This document shows positions 1 to 5,622 of a stretch of 5,622 nt of DNA, one piece after another. The first letter of the stretch is position 1; every line of letters starts with the position of its first letter. The stretch comes from Bacteroidota bacterium (GTDB lineage Bacteria > Bacteroidota > Bacteroidia > Chitinophagales > Chitinophagaceae), in assembly GCA_023423285.1 (NCBI GenBank), contig JAFAFV010000051.1:1-5622 (forward strand). Reading direction: 5' to 3'. Both the position numbers and the translations under genes were made by a program. The notes beneath the pieces were generated by a model. That model worked only from the letters and a program-made list of their open reading frames with translations, had not been told where the DNA came from and ran no database searches.

Positions 1-407
1 AGCATCACGTTATTCAGTTCGCTCCAGGGCAAATGTTTTTTAGGATAAGAAGGGTAGGTAACTTCTTCGGCAGAAACGGTGATGATGAGTCTTCTGCGCG
101 AAATGGTATATAAAAACCATAGTAAAATGTTGACGATGAAAGCCCAGTTAGCGCCGAACCTGATCCAGTAAAAACTAAAGGCAATCAGCAATAGTCCAAC
201 AGGCAGCACGCGCCTGTCTTTTTTAAAATTCCTCAAATCCCACAAAGCCATCAACGCAATCACCAGCAATAAAGCACTGGTTTGCTCCAGGCTGTTTTCC
301 TGGCCGGCCGTTACCCTGAACATTCCCAGCACGTTAAGCACCAAAATACCATAGGTAAACAGATGGTAGATTTTTAATTTGGTATTAGGAACGGGGAATG
401 CGTACAA
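1..407 (-). CDS. Multi-pass membrane protein of unknown function, 3' part cut by the window edge
   Basis: The minus-strand frame is open from a TAA at 416-414 to the window edge, and it was translated by hand. No ATG or GTG occurs before the first hydrophobic segment. The best start is a TTG at 407-405, giving 135 visible residues beginning MYAFPVPNTK. Four hydrophobic segments are visible, at about residues 13-30, 44-58, 67-82 and 85-101, separated by short charged loops (DLRNFKKDRR, then SRRR at 103-106). A polar tail follows, ITVSAEEVTYPSYPKKHLPWSELNNV. I recall this pattern, 'YP.K...W.ELNNV', from uncharacterised Bacteroidota membrane proteins, where a soluble C-terminal part follows; here that part lies outside the window. 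The gene starts 81 bases after the ureohydrolase stop, with a weak possible terminator between them. No function can be assigned. The coding call is fairly safe; the exact start is not. Confidence 0.7.
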   Translation of the reverse strand, partial: MYAFPVPNTKLKIYHLFTYGILVLNVLGMFRVTAGQENSLEQTSALLLVIALMALWDLRNFKKDRRVLPVGLLLIAFSFYWIRFGANWAFIVNILLWFLYTISRRRLIITVSAEEVTYPSYPKKHLPWSELNNVM

Positions 408-432
408 TTTCTGTTATTTAGGTGAAACAATT

Positions 433-457
433 TAAGAAATGCCCGCGCCTTGCAGGC
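433..457 (-). terminator. Possible weak terminator after the ureohydrolase gene
   Basis: Read on the minus strand, GCCTGC (457-452), a five-base loop AAGGC and GCGGGC (446-441) form a six-pair GC-rich stem with one G-T wobble. It is followed by ATTTCTTAA, which has only short T runs. It lies about 30 bases beyond the ureohydrolase stop, a normal place for a terminator. The broken T tract makes it much weaker than the one after pntB, so read-through into the membrane-protein gene is plausible. Confidence 0.35.
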
Positions 458-488
458 CTATCCAAATCTTTATATACCCGGTCAATGA

Positions 489-1532
489 TTATTGCTTACT
501 GGATGCGAGCACGTTGCAAAGGTAAAACAAAACGCGAGAGCCCACGTTGGCGTTCCAGTCGGTTTCTGCCACACCCACTTCCACCAGGTCAAAGCCGATA
601 ACCTGCCTGCCACTTTCCAGTACTTTTCGAAACAGGTAATACATTCTGTCAAGTTCAAAGCCTCCGGGAACGGGTGTGCCGGTGTCAGGGCAAAGTTTAG
701 GGTCAAGACCATCAATGTCAAAACTGATATGAACTTTTTGAGGCAGTTGCGCCACTATTTCATCTACAATGTGTTTATAGGTATCGCCATCATACTGTCG
801 CTCTTTAATTTCCTTATCAAAATAAGTGATGACGCGATAATTGCTGTTTTTGATGTAGTCCCATTCGTCCTGACCAAAGTCGCGCACGCCTACCTGCATA
901 ATACTTTTAATCTGCGGCACTTCTTTCAGCGCGTTATACATAATGCTGGCGTGTGAGTACGTAAAACCTTCGTAAGCTTCGCGAAGGTCGCAATGCGCAT
1001 CTACCATTAAAATGCCCCATTCATCATGTTTTTCTGCAAGCGCTTTGTACATGCCCAAAGGTGTACTGTGATCGCCGCCCAGCAGCCCCACCAGCTTACC
1101 GCGGTCAAGATATTGTTTGGCCTGCTCATACACCCAGTTGTTTAAAAACACGCTTCCCTCGTTAATCTCTCTGATGGTTTTTTGTATAAATTGGTTTTTG
1201 TTAACGTCATCACCTTTTGAAATATAGTCTATGTACAGTTCAGCTTCTTTGCGTAGGTAATCACTTTTAAGCAAAACTTTTCGGTCGGTAGGGGTCAGGT
1301 AATAACCGCGCTTCCAGGCTTCCGGCATGTCAGGGTCGTAAAGGTCTACCTGCAGGCTGGCTTTTAAAATAGCTTCAGGTGCTCTGGCGGTGCCCCCGCC
1401 GTAACTTACGGTTACCTCCCAGGGTACGTTGATGATAATAAGGTCGGCATTGTCTTCATTGCTGGGGAGACCGAAAATATTATTGTTGGGATTGCCAACA
1501 CTATTTTGGTCAAAATCTTTAAGGTCTAACAT
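489..1532 (-). CDS. Ureohydrolase of the arginase/agmatinase superfamily, probably agmatinase-like
   Basis: This is a binuclear manganese hydrolase of 347 residues, expected to be cytosolic and to release urea from a guanidino substrate. The family's metal-binding signatures are all present: GGDHS at 152-156 (His155), DAHCD at 178-182 (Asp178, His180, Asp182) and SFDIDGLDP at 270-278 (Asp272, Asp274). They are followed by TGTPVPGG at 284-291 and DLVEV at 315-319. The stretch after the second motif, 'REAYEGFTYSHAS' with His194, looks like agmatinases ('LR..YEG...SHA') more than classical arginases. That favours agmatine to putrescine plus urea, but arginase or formimidoylglutamase activity cannot be excluded. 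About 105 residues separate the early GGGTAR (45-50) from GGDHS, somewhat more than I recall for E. coli SpeB; the extra part is charged and helix-like. The ATG at 1532 lies about 50 bases below its own promoter and after the pnt terminator, so it is transcribed separately. The ending ETDWNANVGSRVLFYLCN is a type I associate with Bacteroidota members. Confidence 0.88.
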   Translation of the reverse strand: MLDLKDFDQNSVGNPNNNIFGLPSNEDNADLIIINVPWEVTVSYGGGTARAPEAILKASLQVDLYDPDMPEAWKRGYYLTPTDRKVLLKSDYLRKEAELYIDYISKGDDVNKNQFIQKTIREINEGSVFLNNWVYEQAKQYLDRGKLVGLLGGDHSTPLGMYKALAEKHDEWGILMVDAHCDLREAYEGFTYSHASIMYNALKEVPQIKSIMQVGVRDFGQDEWDYIKNSNYRVITYFDKEIKERQYDGDTYKHIVDEIVAQLPQKVHISFDIDGLDPKLCPDTGTPVPGGFELDRMYYLFRKVLESGRQVIGFDLVEVGVAETDWNANVGSRVLFYLCNVLASSKQ

Positions 1533-1547
1533 TGCTTATAGAGTATT

Positions 1548-1561
1548 GAATATTGATATTC
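1548..1561. repeat. 14-base palindrome in the ureohydrolase leader
   Basis: GAATAT, two bases, ATATTC form a perfect inverted repeat. It lies between the predicted transcription start (near 1582) and the ATG at 1532. A TATTGA direct repeat (1544-1549 and 1551-1556) overlaps it. Its position would suit an operator for a dimeric regulator. It is very AT-rich, so chance is a real alternative. It resembles an arginine-repressor half-site pair (TGAAT...ATTC), but the spacing is two bases too long and the right half ends in CG rather than CA. Confidence 0.35.
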
Positions 1562-1588
1562 GTTGATGTCTTTATTTTAAACAAGTTG

Positions 1589-1621
1589 CAAAAGTAATGT
1601 AAACTGAAATAGATAATACAA
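1589..1621 (-). promoter_or_regulatory. Bacteroidota-type promoter for the ureohydrolase gene
   Basis: On the minus strand a TTG (1621-1619) is followed after 22 bases by TACTTTTG (1596-1589). This fits the Bacteroidota sigma-ABfr pattern of a TTG-like -33 element and a TAnnTTTG -7 element with a spacer of roughly 20 bases. Transcription would start near 1582, leaving a leader of about 50 bases before the ATG at 1532. The position just after the pntB terminator supports an independent transcription unit. Confidence 0.6.
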
Positions 1622-1687
1622 CCTGAAAATTTGCTGTTAAATTATGCTTCAGCCATCTTTTAAAAGCACAGCTACAAAATGTTCTAC

Positions 1688-1717
1688 AAAAAAATGCGAA
1701 GCTATAACACTTCGCAT
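1688..1717 (-). terminator. Rho-independent terminator of the pnt operon
   Basis: On the minus strand ATGCGAAG (1717-1710), an eight-base loop and CTTCGCAT (1701-1694) form a perfect eight-pair stem. It runs straight into six further T residues (1693-1688). The hairpin begins 39 bases after the pntB stop codon. It is a textbook intrinsic terminator and marks the 3' end of the transhydrogenase transcript. Confidence 0.92.
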
Positions 1718-1755
1718 CAATATATTATTAGGCCCGGTATGCGCTACGTTGCAAA

Positions 1756-3165
1756 CTACAGGTTCTTTACTTCGCCGGTTAAATCCTGCAACACTTTTTT
1801 GGCGTCGCCAAAAAGCATGGATGTCTTTGGGCGGAAGAACAGGTCGTTTTCAATGCCTGCATAACCGGGTTTCATACTGCGCTTGTTCACGATAACTGTT
1901 TTGGCCAGTTCCACGTCCAGAATTGGCATGCCATAGATCGGCGATGCAGGATCGGTTTTGGCGGCGGGGTTTACCACGTCGTTAGCGCCCAGTATCAATA
2001 CCACATCAGTAGTAGGAAATTCTTCATTGGCCTGTTCCATTTCAAGCAGCTTTTCATAAGCCACGTCACTTTCAGCCAGCAGCACGTTCATGTGGCCAGG
2101 CATACGGCCTGCTACCGGGTGAATGGCATATTTCACTTCCACACCTTTGCTTTCCAGCAATTTTTCCAGCTCGTGGCAAGCATGTTGTGCCTGTGCCACA
2201 GCCAGGCCATATCCCGGAACGATCATTACTTTATTGGCATAACTCATTACAACAGCAGCGTCGCTTAAAGAAATTTCTCTTACAGTTCCCTGTTCTTTAG
2301 TACCCGCTGGCCCAACCTTTTTGCTTCCGCCAAATGATCCAATTAGTACGTTTGCCAAAGAGCGATTCATAGCACGGCACATTAAAATGGTAAGCACAGT
2401 ACCTGCTGCGCCCACCAGTATACCGCCGGTAAGCATCACTTTATTGTCGTATAAAAATCCGCCGGTGGCTGCTGCTACGCCGGTAAAAGAGTTGAGTAAA
2501 GAAATCACTACTGGCATATCTGCACCGCCAATAGGAAAAACAAAGAAAACTCCATAGATGGTGGCAAGAGCCAGAATGAGATAAAACAGATAAGCGTTGG
2601 ATGGTGAAAAGTTGGGTACAAGGTAAACTGAGAGTACCACAATTGCTAATAAGATTAAGATATTTACAATATGCTGGCCTGGAAAAGAAAAGTCTTTCAG
2701 CCTGCCATCCAATTTGCCCCAGGCAACCATGCTGCCCGCAAAAGAAACAGCACCGATTACCAATCCTAATAATATAATAGCAAGAAAACCTGTAGGAACT
2801 TCTCCTGCGGAATGGCGTACCAGGTGGTCAAATTCTACAATAGAGATCAACGCCGCGCACAGGCCACCCATACCATTAAACAGGCTTACCATTTGCGGCA
2901 TGGCCGTCATCTTTACCTGTTTTGCAGCCATAGTGCCAACCACGGATCCGATGATGATGCCGCCAAAAATCCAGAGGTAATTGTGCAATCTGTTGCCTTG
3001 ATCATCTTGATACAAGAAGATAGTACCGATGATGGCAATAGTCATGCCCGCGGCTGCCAGCAGGTTGCCGTTTCGTGCAGTAGCAGGGTTTGACAGCATT
3101 TTTAAACCCAAAATAAAGGTTACCGAACCGAGGATGTAGCAGATGGTTAATATGTCAATATTCAT
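1756..3165 (-). CDS. pntB: NAD(P) transhydrogenase subunit beta (PntB)
   Basis: This is the beta subunit of proton-translocating transhydrogenase in the inner membrane. It carries most of the proton path and the NADP(H)-binding domain III. At 469 residues it is close to E. coli PntB (about 460). Nine hydrophobic segments are visible, at about 4-21, 34-51, 62-80, 88-110, 124-148, 165-183, 190-211, 216-236 and 241-263; a linker follows, with domain III from about 290. The NADP(H) site is intact: GYGLAVAQAQ 318-327, AGRMPGHMNV 352-361, GANDVVNPAA 393-402 with Asp396, and NKRSMKPGYAG 427-437, whose Lys428/Arg429 match the 2'-phosphate-binding pair. The membrane motif GADMPVVISLLNS (214-226) is conserved. 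The position of E. coli His91 is occupied by Asn98 (in MPQMVSLFNGMGG). The ATG at 3165 directly precedes the first helix and gives the usual N-terminus. It is the last gene of the operon, 65 bases after pntAB, and ends with TAG. Confidence 0.97.
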   Translation of the reverse strand: MNIDILTICYILGSVTFILGLKMLSNPATARNGNLLAAAGMTIAIIGTIFLYQDDQGNRLHNYLWIFGGIIIGSVVGTMAAKQVKMTAMPQMVSLFNGMGGLCAALISIVEFDHLVRHSAGEVPTGFLAIILLGLVIGAVSFAGSMVAWGKLDGRLKDFSFPGQHIVNILILLAIVVLSVYLVPNFSPSNAYLFYLILALATIYGVFFVFPIGGADMPVVISLLNSFTGVAAATGGFLYDNKVMLTGGILVGAAGTVLTILMCRAMNRSLANVLIGSFGGSKKVGPAGTKEQGTVREISLSDAAVVMSYANKVMIVPGYGLAVAQAQHACHELEKLLESKGVEVKYAIHPVAGRMPGHMNVLLAESDVAYEKLLEMEQANEEFPTTDVVLILGANDVVNPAAKTDPASPIYGMPILDVELAKTVIVNKRSMKPGYAGIENDLFFRPKTSMLFGDAKKVLQDLTGEVKNL

Positions 3166-3202
3166 AAAAAAATTCTAATATTTAATAGTAATTCTAATGC
3201 AG

Positions 3203-3222
3203 TTTCCTGCTTGCAAAGGAAA
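3203..3222. repeat. Small inverted repeat in the pntAB-pntB gap
   Basis: TTTCCT (3203-3208) and AGGAAA (3217-3222) are perfect inverted copies around an eight-base centre. In the transcript they could form a six-pair hairpin just after the pntAB stop. There is no T tract, so it is not a terminator. It could influence mRNA processing or the relative yield of PntAB and PntB, or be chance. Confidence 0.3.
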
Positions 3223-3230
3223 ATGTTGGT

Positions 3231-3536
3231 TTATGATTTCTTTTTTTTCTTAAACATTTCCAGCATCCTGTCTGTCACCACAAAGCCGCCTACCACATTG
3301 AGCGTGCCAACGATTACAGCCAGAAAACCTAATATAAGGGCCAGGTAATTATCCGGTTCGGCTTTGCCCATTACAATGATGGCGCCGATGATTACTACAC
3401 CGTGAATGGCATTGGCGCCACTCATAAGGGGGGTATGCAATACGCTGGGTACGTGGCCAATCACCTCAATCCCCACAAAGATCATGAGGATGACGATGTA
3501 TATAATTTGCTGATTTGCGGTTATCCACTCTAACAT
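3231..3536 (-). CDS. pntAB: NAD(P) transhydrogenase small membrane subunit (PntAB, alpha-2)
   Basis: This is the small membrane subunit (101 residues) of the three-subunit form of proton-translocating transhydrogenase. It corresponds to the C-terminal membrane part of the fused E. coli PntA. Three hydrophobic segments are visible, at about 11-29, 43-57 and 65-87, as expected for alpha-2. The family signature VPSVLHTPLMSGANAIHG (29-46) is clear, as is GTLNVVGGFVVTDRML (77-92). The protein ends in a lysine-rich cytosolic tail (FKKKKKS). His45 in NAIHG sits where E. coli-type proteins have Ser (NAISG). It pairs with an Asn at the His91 position of PntB (see findings). The gene lies between pntAA (56-base gap) and pntB (65-base gap) and is plainly cotranscribed with them. 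The tail is encoded by a run of eight A residues (3248-3241 on the minus strand). Confidence 0.96.
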   Translation of the reverse strand: MLEWITANQQIIYIVILMIFVGIEVIGHVPSVLHTPLMSGANAIHGVVIIGAIIVMGKAEPDNYLALILGFLAVIVGTLNVVGGFVVTDRMLEMFKKKKKS

Positions 3537-3592
3537 AAATTGTTATTTTAAAAATTGGTTTTTATTAAGATGCTTTGATTGCGCAGCGGGTG

Positions 3593-4705
3593 TTATGACA
3601 ATAAACGTTCATGAATGATCTTTCCGTCATGCGTGATGCAGGCTCCTTTTACCAGGTCATCATCCCAGTTAAGGTTCAGGTTGCCATCTTTATTAGTGAT
3701 CAGTTGTAAAAAGTTAAGAATGTTCTTGCCATACAGTTTACTCGCATCCGACGGCATGGTTGATTGCAGCGCTGAATTGCCTATGATGCAAACGCCGTTG
3801 TGATTGATTGTTTCGTTGTTTTTGGTAAAAGGGGTATTGCCGCCAGTAGCAGCCGCCAGGTCAATGATCACCGAGCCGTTGCGCATGGTGTTTAGCATGG
3901 TTTCTGTAATTAATATAGGCGCTTTTTTCCCGGGTATTTGTGCAGTAGTAATCACGATATCGGCTTTAGCAATGCTGTCAGCAATCCTTTGCTGTTGCTT
4001 TTGTTTGTAATCTTCAGTTTGCTCCACCGCATAGCCACCGGCTTTACTGGCATCGGCAGCGCCCTCCACTTCAATAAATTTGGCACCCAGGCTCATCACT
4101 TCTTCTTTCACAGCTGGGCGTGTATCAAATACTTCTACCATGGCGCCAAGCCTGCGTGCTGTGGCAATGGCTTGCAGGCCTGCCACTCCTGCACCCAATA
4201 TCAAAACCTTTGCAGGTGCAATACTGCCGGCTGCGGTCATGAACATGGGGAAGTAACGGCCATAAGCATTGGCAGCTGTAAGAACGGCTTTATACCCTGC
4301 AATATTTGCCTGGGAGCTGAGCACATCCATAGCTTGTGCACGCGTGGTGCGGGGCAGCATATCAAGCGAAAAAACCGTTAGGTTTTTTTCAGCGTATTGC
4401 TGCATAATATCTTTATTGAATAATGGCTGATAAACGCCAACAAAAATCTGTGGTTTACCCGCAGCCAGCTCCGTTTGCTCTATGGGGTGAATGGCAACAA
4501 TAATGTCTGAGCTGTTCAGCACTTCTGAGCGGCTTTTAATAAATGCGCCGGCTTTTTCATATTCGGCATTGCTGCAAAAGGCATTTTCGCCTGCGTCAGA
4601 CTCTACAAATACTGTAATATTTTTTTTAGTGAGTGCCGTTACTGCTTCGGCCAGAAGAGAAACTCTTGTTTCAAAAGCAGGTTCTTTTAGTACGCCTATG
4701 GTCAT
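3593..4705 (-). CDS. pntAA: NAD(P) transhydrogenase NAD(H)-binding subunit (PntAA, alpha-1)
   Basis: This is the soluble, cytoplasmic domain I subunit (370 residues), related to alanine dehydrogenase. It binds NADH and passes hydride to NADP+ held by PntB. The N-terminal part (GVLKEPAFETRVSLL, 4-18) is family-typical, although the usual 'RVA.TP' reads RVSLLAE. The dinucleotide site is well conserved: PRTTRAQAMDVLSS at 118-131 supplies Arg119, Gln124, Asp127 and Ser130, the counterparts of R. rubrum Arg127, Gln132, Asp135 and Ser138. The Rossmann motif is GAGVAG at 171-176, and Asp194 in VFDTRP (192-197) is placed to bind the NAD ribose. GGYA (223-226, Tyr225) matches the mobile loop. ITTAQIPGKKAP (252-263) and IDLAAATGGN (281-290) complete the fold. 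The protein stops before any membrane helix, which confirms the three-subunit arrangement. The ATG at 4705 is 31 bases below a TATATTTG promoter element. First gene of the operon. Confidence 0.96.
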   Translation of the reverse strand: MTIGVLKEPAFETRVSLLAEAVTALTKKNITVFVESDAGENAFCSNAEYEKAGAFIKSRSEVLNSSDIIVAIHPIEQTELAAGKPQIFVGVYQPLFNKDIMQQYAEKNLTVFSLDMLPRTTRAQAMDVLSSQANIAGYKAVLTAANAYGRYFPMFMTAAGSIAPAKVLILGAGVAGLQAIATARRLGAMVEVFDTRPAVKEEVMSLGAKFIEVEGAADASKAGGYAVEQTEDYKQKQQQRIADSIAKADIVITTAQIPGKKAPILITETMLNTMRNGSVIIDLAAATGGNTPFTKNNETINHNGVCIIGNSALQSTMPSDASKLYGKNILNFLQLITNKDGNLNLNWDDDLVKGACITHDGKIIHERLLS

Positions 4706-4736
4706 GTAATCAATTTATTTAATAAACAGAATGGCG

Positions 4737-4744
4737 CAAATATA
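4737..4744 (-). promoter_or_regulatory. Promoter -7 element for the pntAA-pntAB-pntB operon
   Basis: TATATTTG on the minus strand (4744-4737) matches the Bacteroidota TAnnTTTG -7 element exactly. Transcription would start near 4730, giving a leader of about 25 bases before the ATG at 4705. No good TTG -33 element stands at the expected distance upstream, so strength is uncertain and an activator is possible. The rest of the 189-base gap (4706-4894) is AT-rich, with no ORF, RNA or clear terminator for the preceding methyltransferase gene. Confidence 0.55.
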
Positions 4745-4894
4745 TTGAAATAAGAGAGTGAGGACGTGATAAAAATCAGTTATTTAAGAAATCGCGGATT
4801 TTTATGCAGAGGTATGATAATTCAATCGTTTGAGGCATTTATAATTTTGAAGATGAACTACAAAATTGTTACAGAATGAATGCTGTATTTATGA

Positions 4895-5622
4895 TTAAAA
4901 CCTAACGGTAAATTCCTGTTTTTCTCTAAATTCTTTTCTAAAACTGATGATGCCGATGTGAAAGAGATCAATGTAGGCCGTTACAGATTCATGCGCTACA
5001 ATGTTCTTCCAGGCGGCTTCCATGCCTGCGCTCCAGTGAATATCATCAAAAACCAGGATGCTGTTGTTGTGCGTATATGGCAATATTTGGTTAAAATATC
5101 TTTCGGTAGGCTCCTGCCTGTGGTTGCCATCAATAAAAGCAAAATCAACCGGATTGTTCCTGATCAGCACTTCCTCAAGCGTATCATCAAAATTGCCGCG
5201 TACAATGTCAATATTGTTCAGACCCAGGTCAATAAAATTTCTTCTTGCTTTTTCGGCAATATTGCCACAGCCTTCCAGCGTAGTAATTTTTGCCGTGTTA
5301 TTTGCAAGAGCGAGGTACGCCGTGGTGATACCCAGTGAAGTGCCCAACTCCAGCACATTTCCAAAACCATAATATTTGACCATGCGGTAGAGCAACTGTC
5401 CAAACTTTTTTGGCTTGGCAGCACTTTTGGCAATGGAAGCAATTGTTCGCACATTGGAGTTTGTAGTAGCAGAGCCCGCGCCAAAATCTTCCACGGTGAG
5501 TTCGGTTTTATCCTGTAGCAGTTTTTTTCGCAGCGATTCTACTTTTTCATAGTCGTAATATTTTGTAAAGTCGTTCATTACTTTGGTTATAAATTCAAAT
5601 ACAAAAGGAGAGTGGGTGCCAT
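4895..5622 (-). CDS. Class I SAM-dependent methyltransferase (O-methyltransferase-like), 5' end outside the window
   Basis: This is a Rossmann-fold S-adenosylmethionine methyltransferase with unknown acceptor. Numbered from the internal ATG at 5578, motif I is VLELGTSLG (75-83) and the acidic ribose-binding position is Glu102 in TLEGCG. DFAFIDGNHR (145-154) and LVFDDIHWSAGM (175-186) resemble small-molecule O-methyltransferases, where such Asp residues can serve metal or acceptor binding. An early DFGAGS (31-36) is also seen in Bacteroidota relatives. The frame stays open upstream of that ATG to the window edge and encodes GTHSPFVFEFITKV. I recall 'HG.HSPFV..FI' as the conserved N-terminus of this Bacteroidota group, so the true start lies beyond 5622 and the ATG at 5578 is internal. 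At least 241 residues are visible. The gene ends with TAA, 189 bases ahead of pntAA. Its product could act on a phenolic, lipid or other small molecule; nothing here decides. Confidence 0.87.
   Translation of the reverse strand, partial: GTHSPFVFEFITKVMNDFTKYYDYEKVESLRKKLLQDKTELTVEDFGAGSATTNSNVRTIASIAKSAAKPKKFGQLLYRMVKYYGFGNVLELGTSLGITTAYLALANNTAKITTLEGCGNIAEKARRNFIDLGLNNIDIVRGNFDDTLEEVLIRNNPVDFAFIDGNHRQEPTERYFNQILPYTHNNSILVFDDIHWSAGMEAAWKNIVAHESVTAYIDLFHIGIISFRKEFREKQEFTVRF

Noticed and set aside
432..440. ATTTAAGAAAT-like word shared by the gaps near 430 and 4782
   Set aside because: An 11-base AT-rich word occurring twice is expected by chance in gaps of this composition and has no consistent position relative to genes.
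492..956. Plus-strand open frame of 154 codons opposite the ureohydrolase
   Set aside because: It lies entirely antisense to a gene with complete family motifs, and its product has no recognisable domain or composition of a real protein.
1544..1562. Arginine-repressor (ARG) box at the ureohydrolase leader
   Set aside because: Half-site-like TGAAT and ATTC are present, but separated by six rather than four bases and with an imperfect right half. Kept only as an unassigned palindrome.
2321..3093. Several plus-strand open frames opposite pntB
   Set aside because: Shadow frames of a membrane-protein gene; no plausible starts or motifs.
3938..4381. Plus-strand open frame of 147 codons opposite pntAA
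   Set aside because: Antisense to conserved pntAA coding sequence; the Cys/His-rich product reflects the complementary codons, not a zinc protein.
4789..4801. AAATC-GCG-GATTT hairpin followed by T residues on the plus strand
   Set aside because: The T tract is on the plus strand, where no gene ends. The stem is only five mostly AT pairs, so it is not a credible terminator for the minus-strand methyltransferase gene.
4958..5372. Two overlapping plus-strand open frames opposite the methyltransferase
   Set aside because: They overlap each other and lie antisense to conserved methyltransferase motifs; no independent coding evidence.

Overview
The window is an ordinary stretch of a Bacteroidota chromosome, most likely a Chitinophagaceae-like member. 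That placement rests on three things: TAnnTTTG-type promoter elements, no clear Shine-Dalgarno sequences at the starts examined, and protein types I recognise from that phylum (a 'HSPF' methyltransferase and a multi-helix membrane protein with a 'YPKK..PWSELNNV' segment). All six genes lie on the minus strand, so transcription runs from high to low coordinates. I see no mobile element, CRISPR array, structural RNA or sign of recent transfer.

Layout in the direction of transcription: (1) 5622-4895, a class I SAM-dependent methyltransferase whose N-terminus lies beyond the window edge. (2) 4894-4706, a gap carrying a TATATTTG promoter element just ahead of the next gene. (3) 4705-1756, the three-gene proton-translocating nicotinamide nucleotide transhydrogenase: pntAA (soluble NAD(H)-binding subunit), pntAB (small membrane subunit) and pntB (membrane plus NADP(H)-binding subunit). 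They are separated by only 56 and 65 bases and closed by a strong Rho-independent terminator at 1717-1688. (4) 1621-489, a separately transcribed ureohydrolase of the agmatinase/arginase superfamily with its own promoter and a palindrome in its leader. (5) 407-1, the start of a four-helix membrane protein of unknown function that runs off the left edge and has no ATG available, so it probably starts at TTG.

The Pnt proteins form one membrane complex that uses the proton-motive force to drive hydride transfer from NADH to NADP+, supplying NADPH. The ureohydrolase would release urea from a guanidino substrate (agmatine most likely, arginine possible). The methyltransferase and membrane protein have no visible functional link to these.

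No undescribed system was found. The observations most worth checking are the histidine/asparagine swap between PntAB and PntB on the proton path, the probable mis-start that would be called for the methyltransferase if the window edge were ignored, and the palindrome in the ureohydrolase leader.
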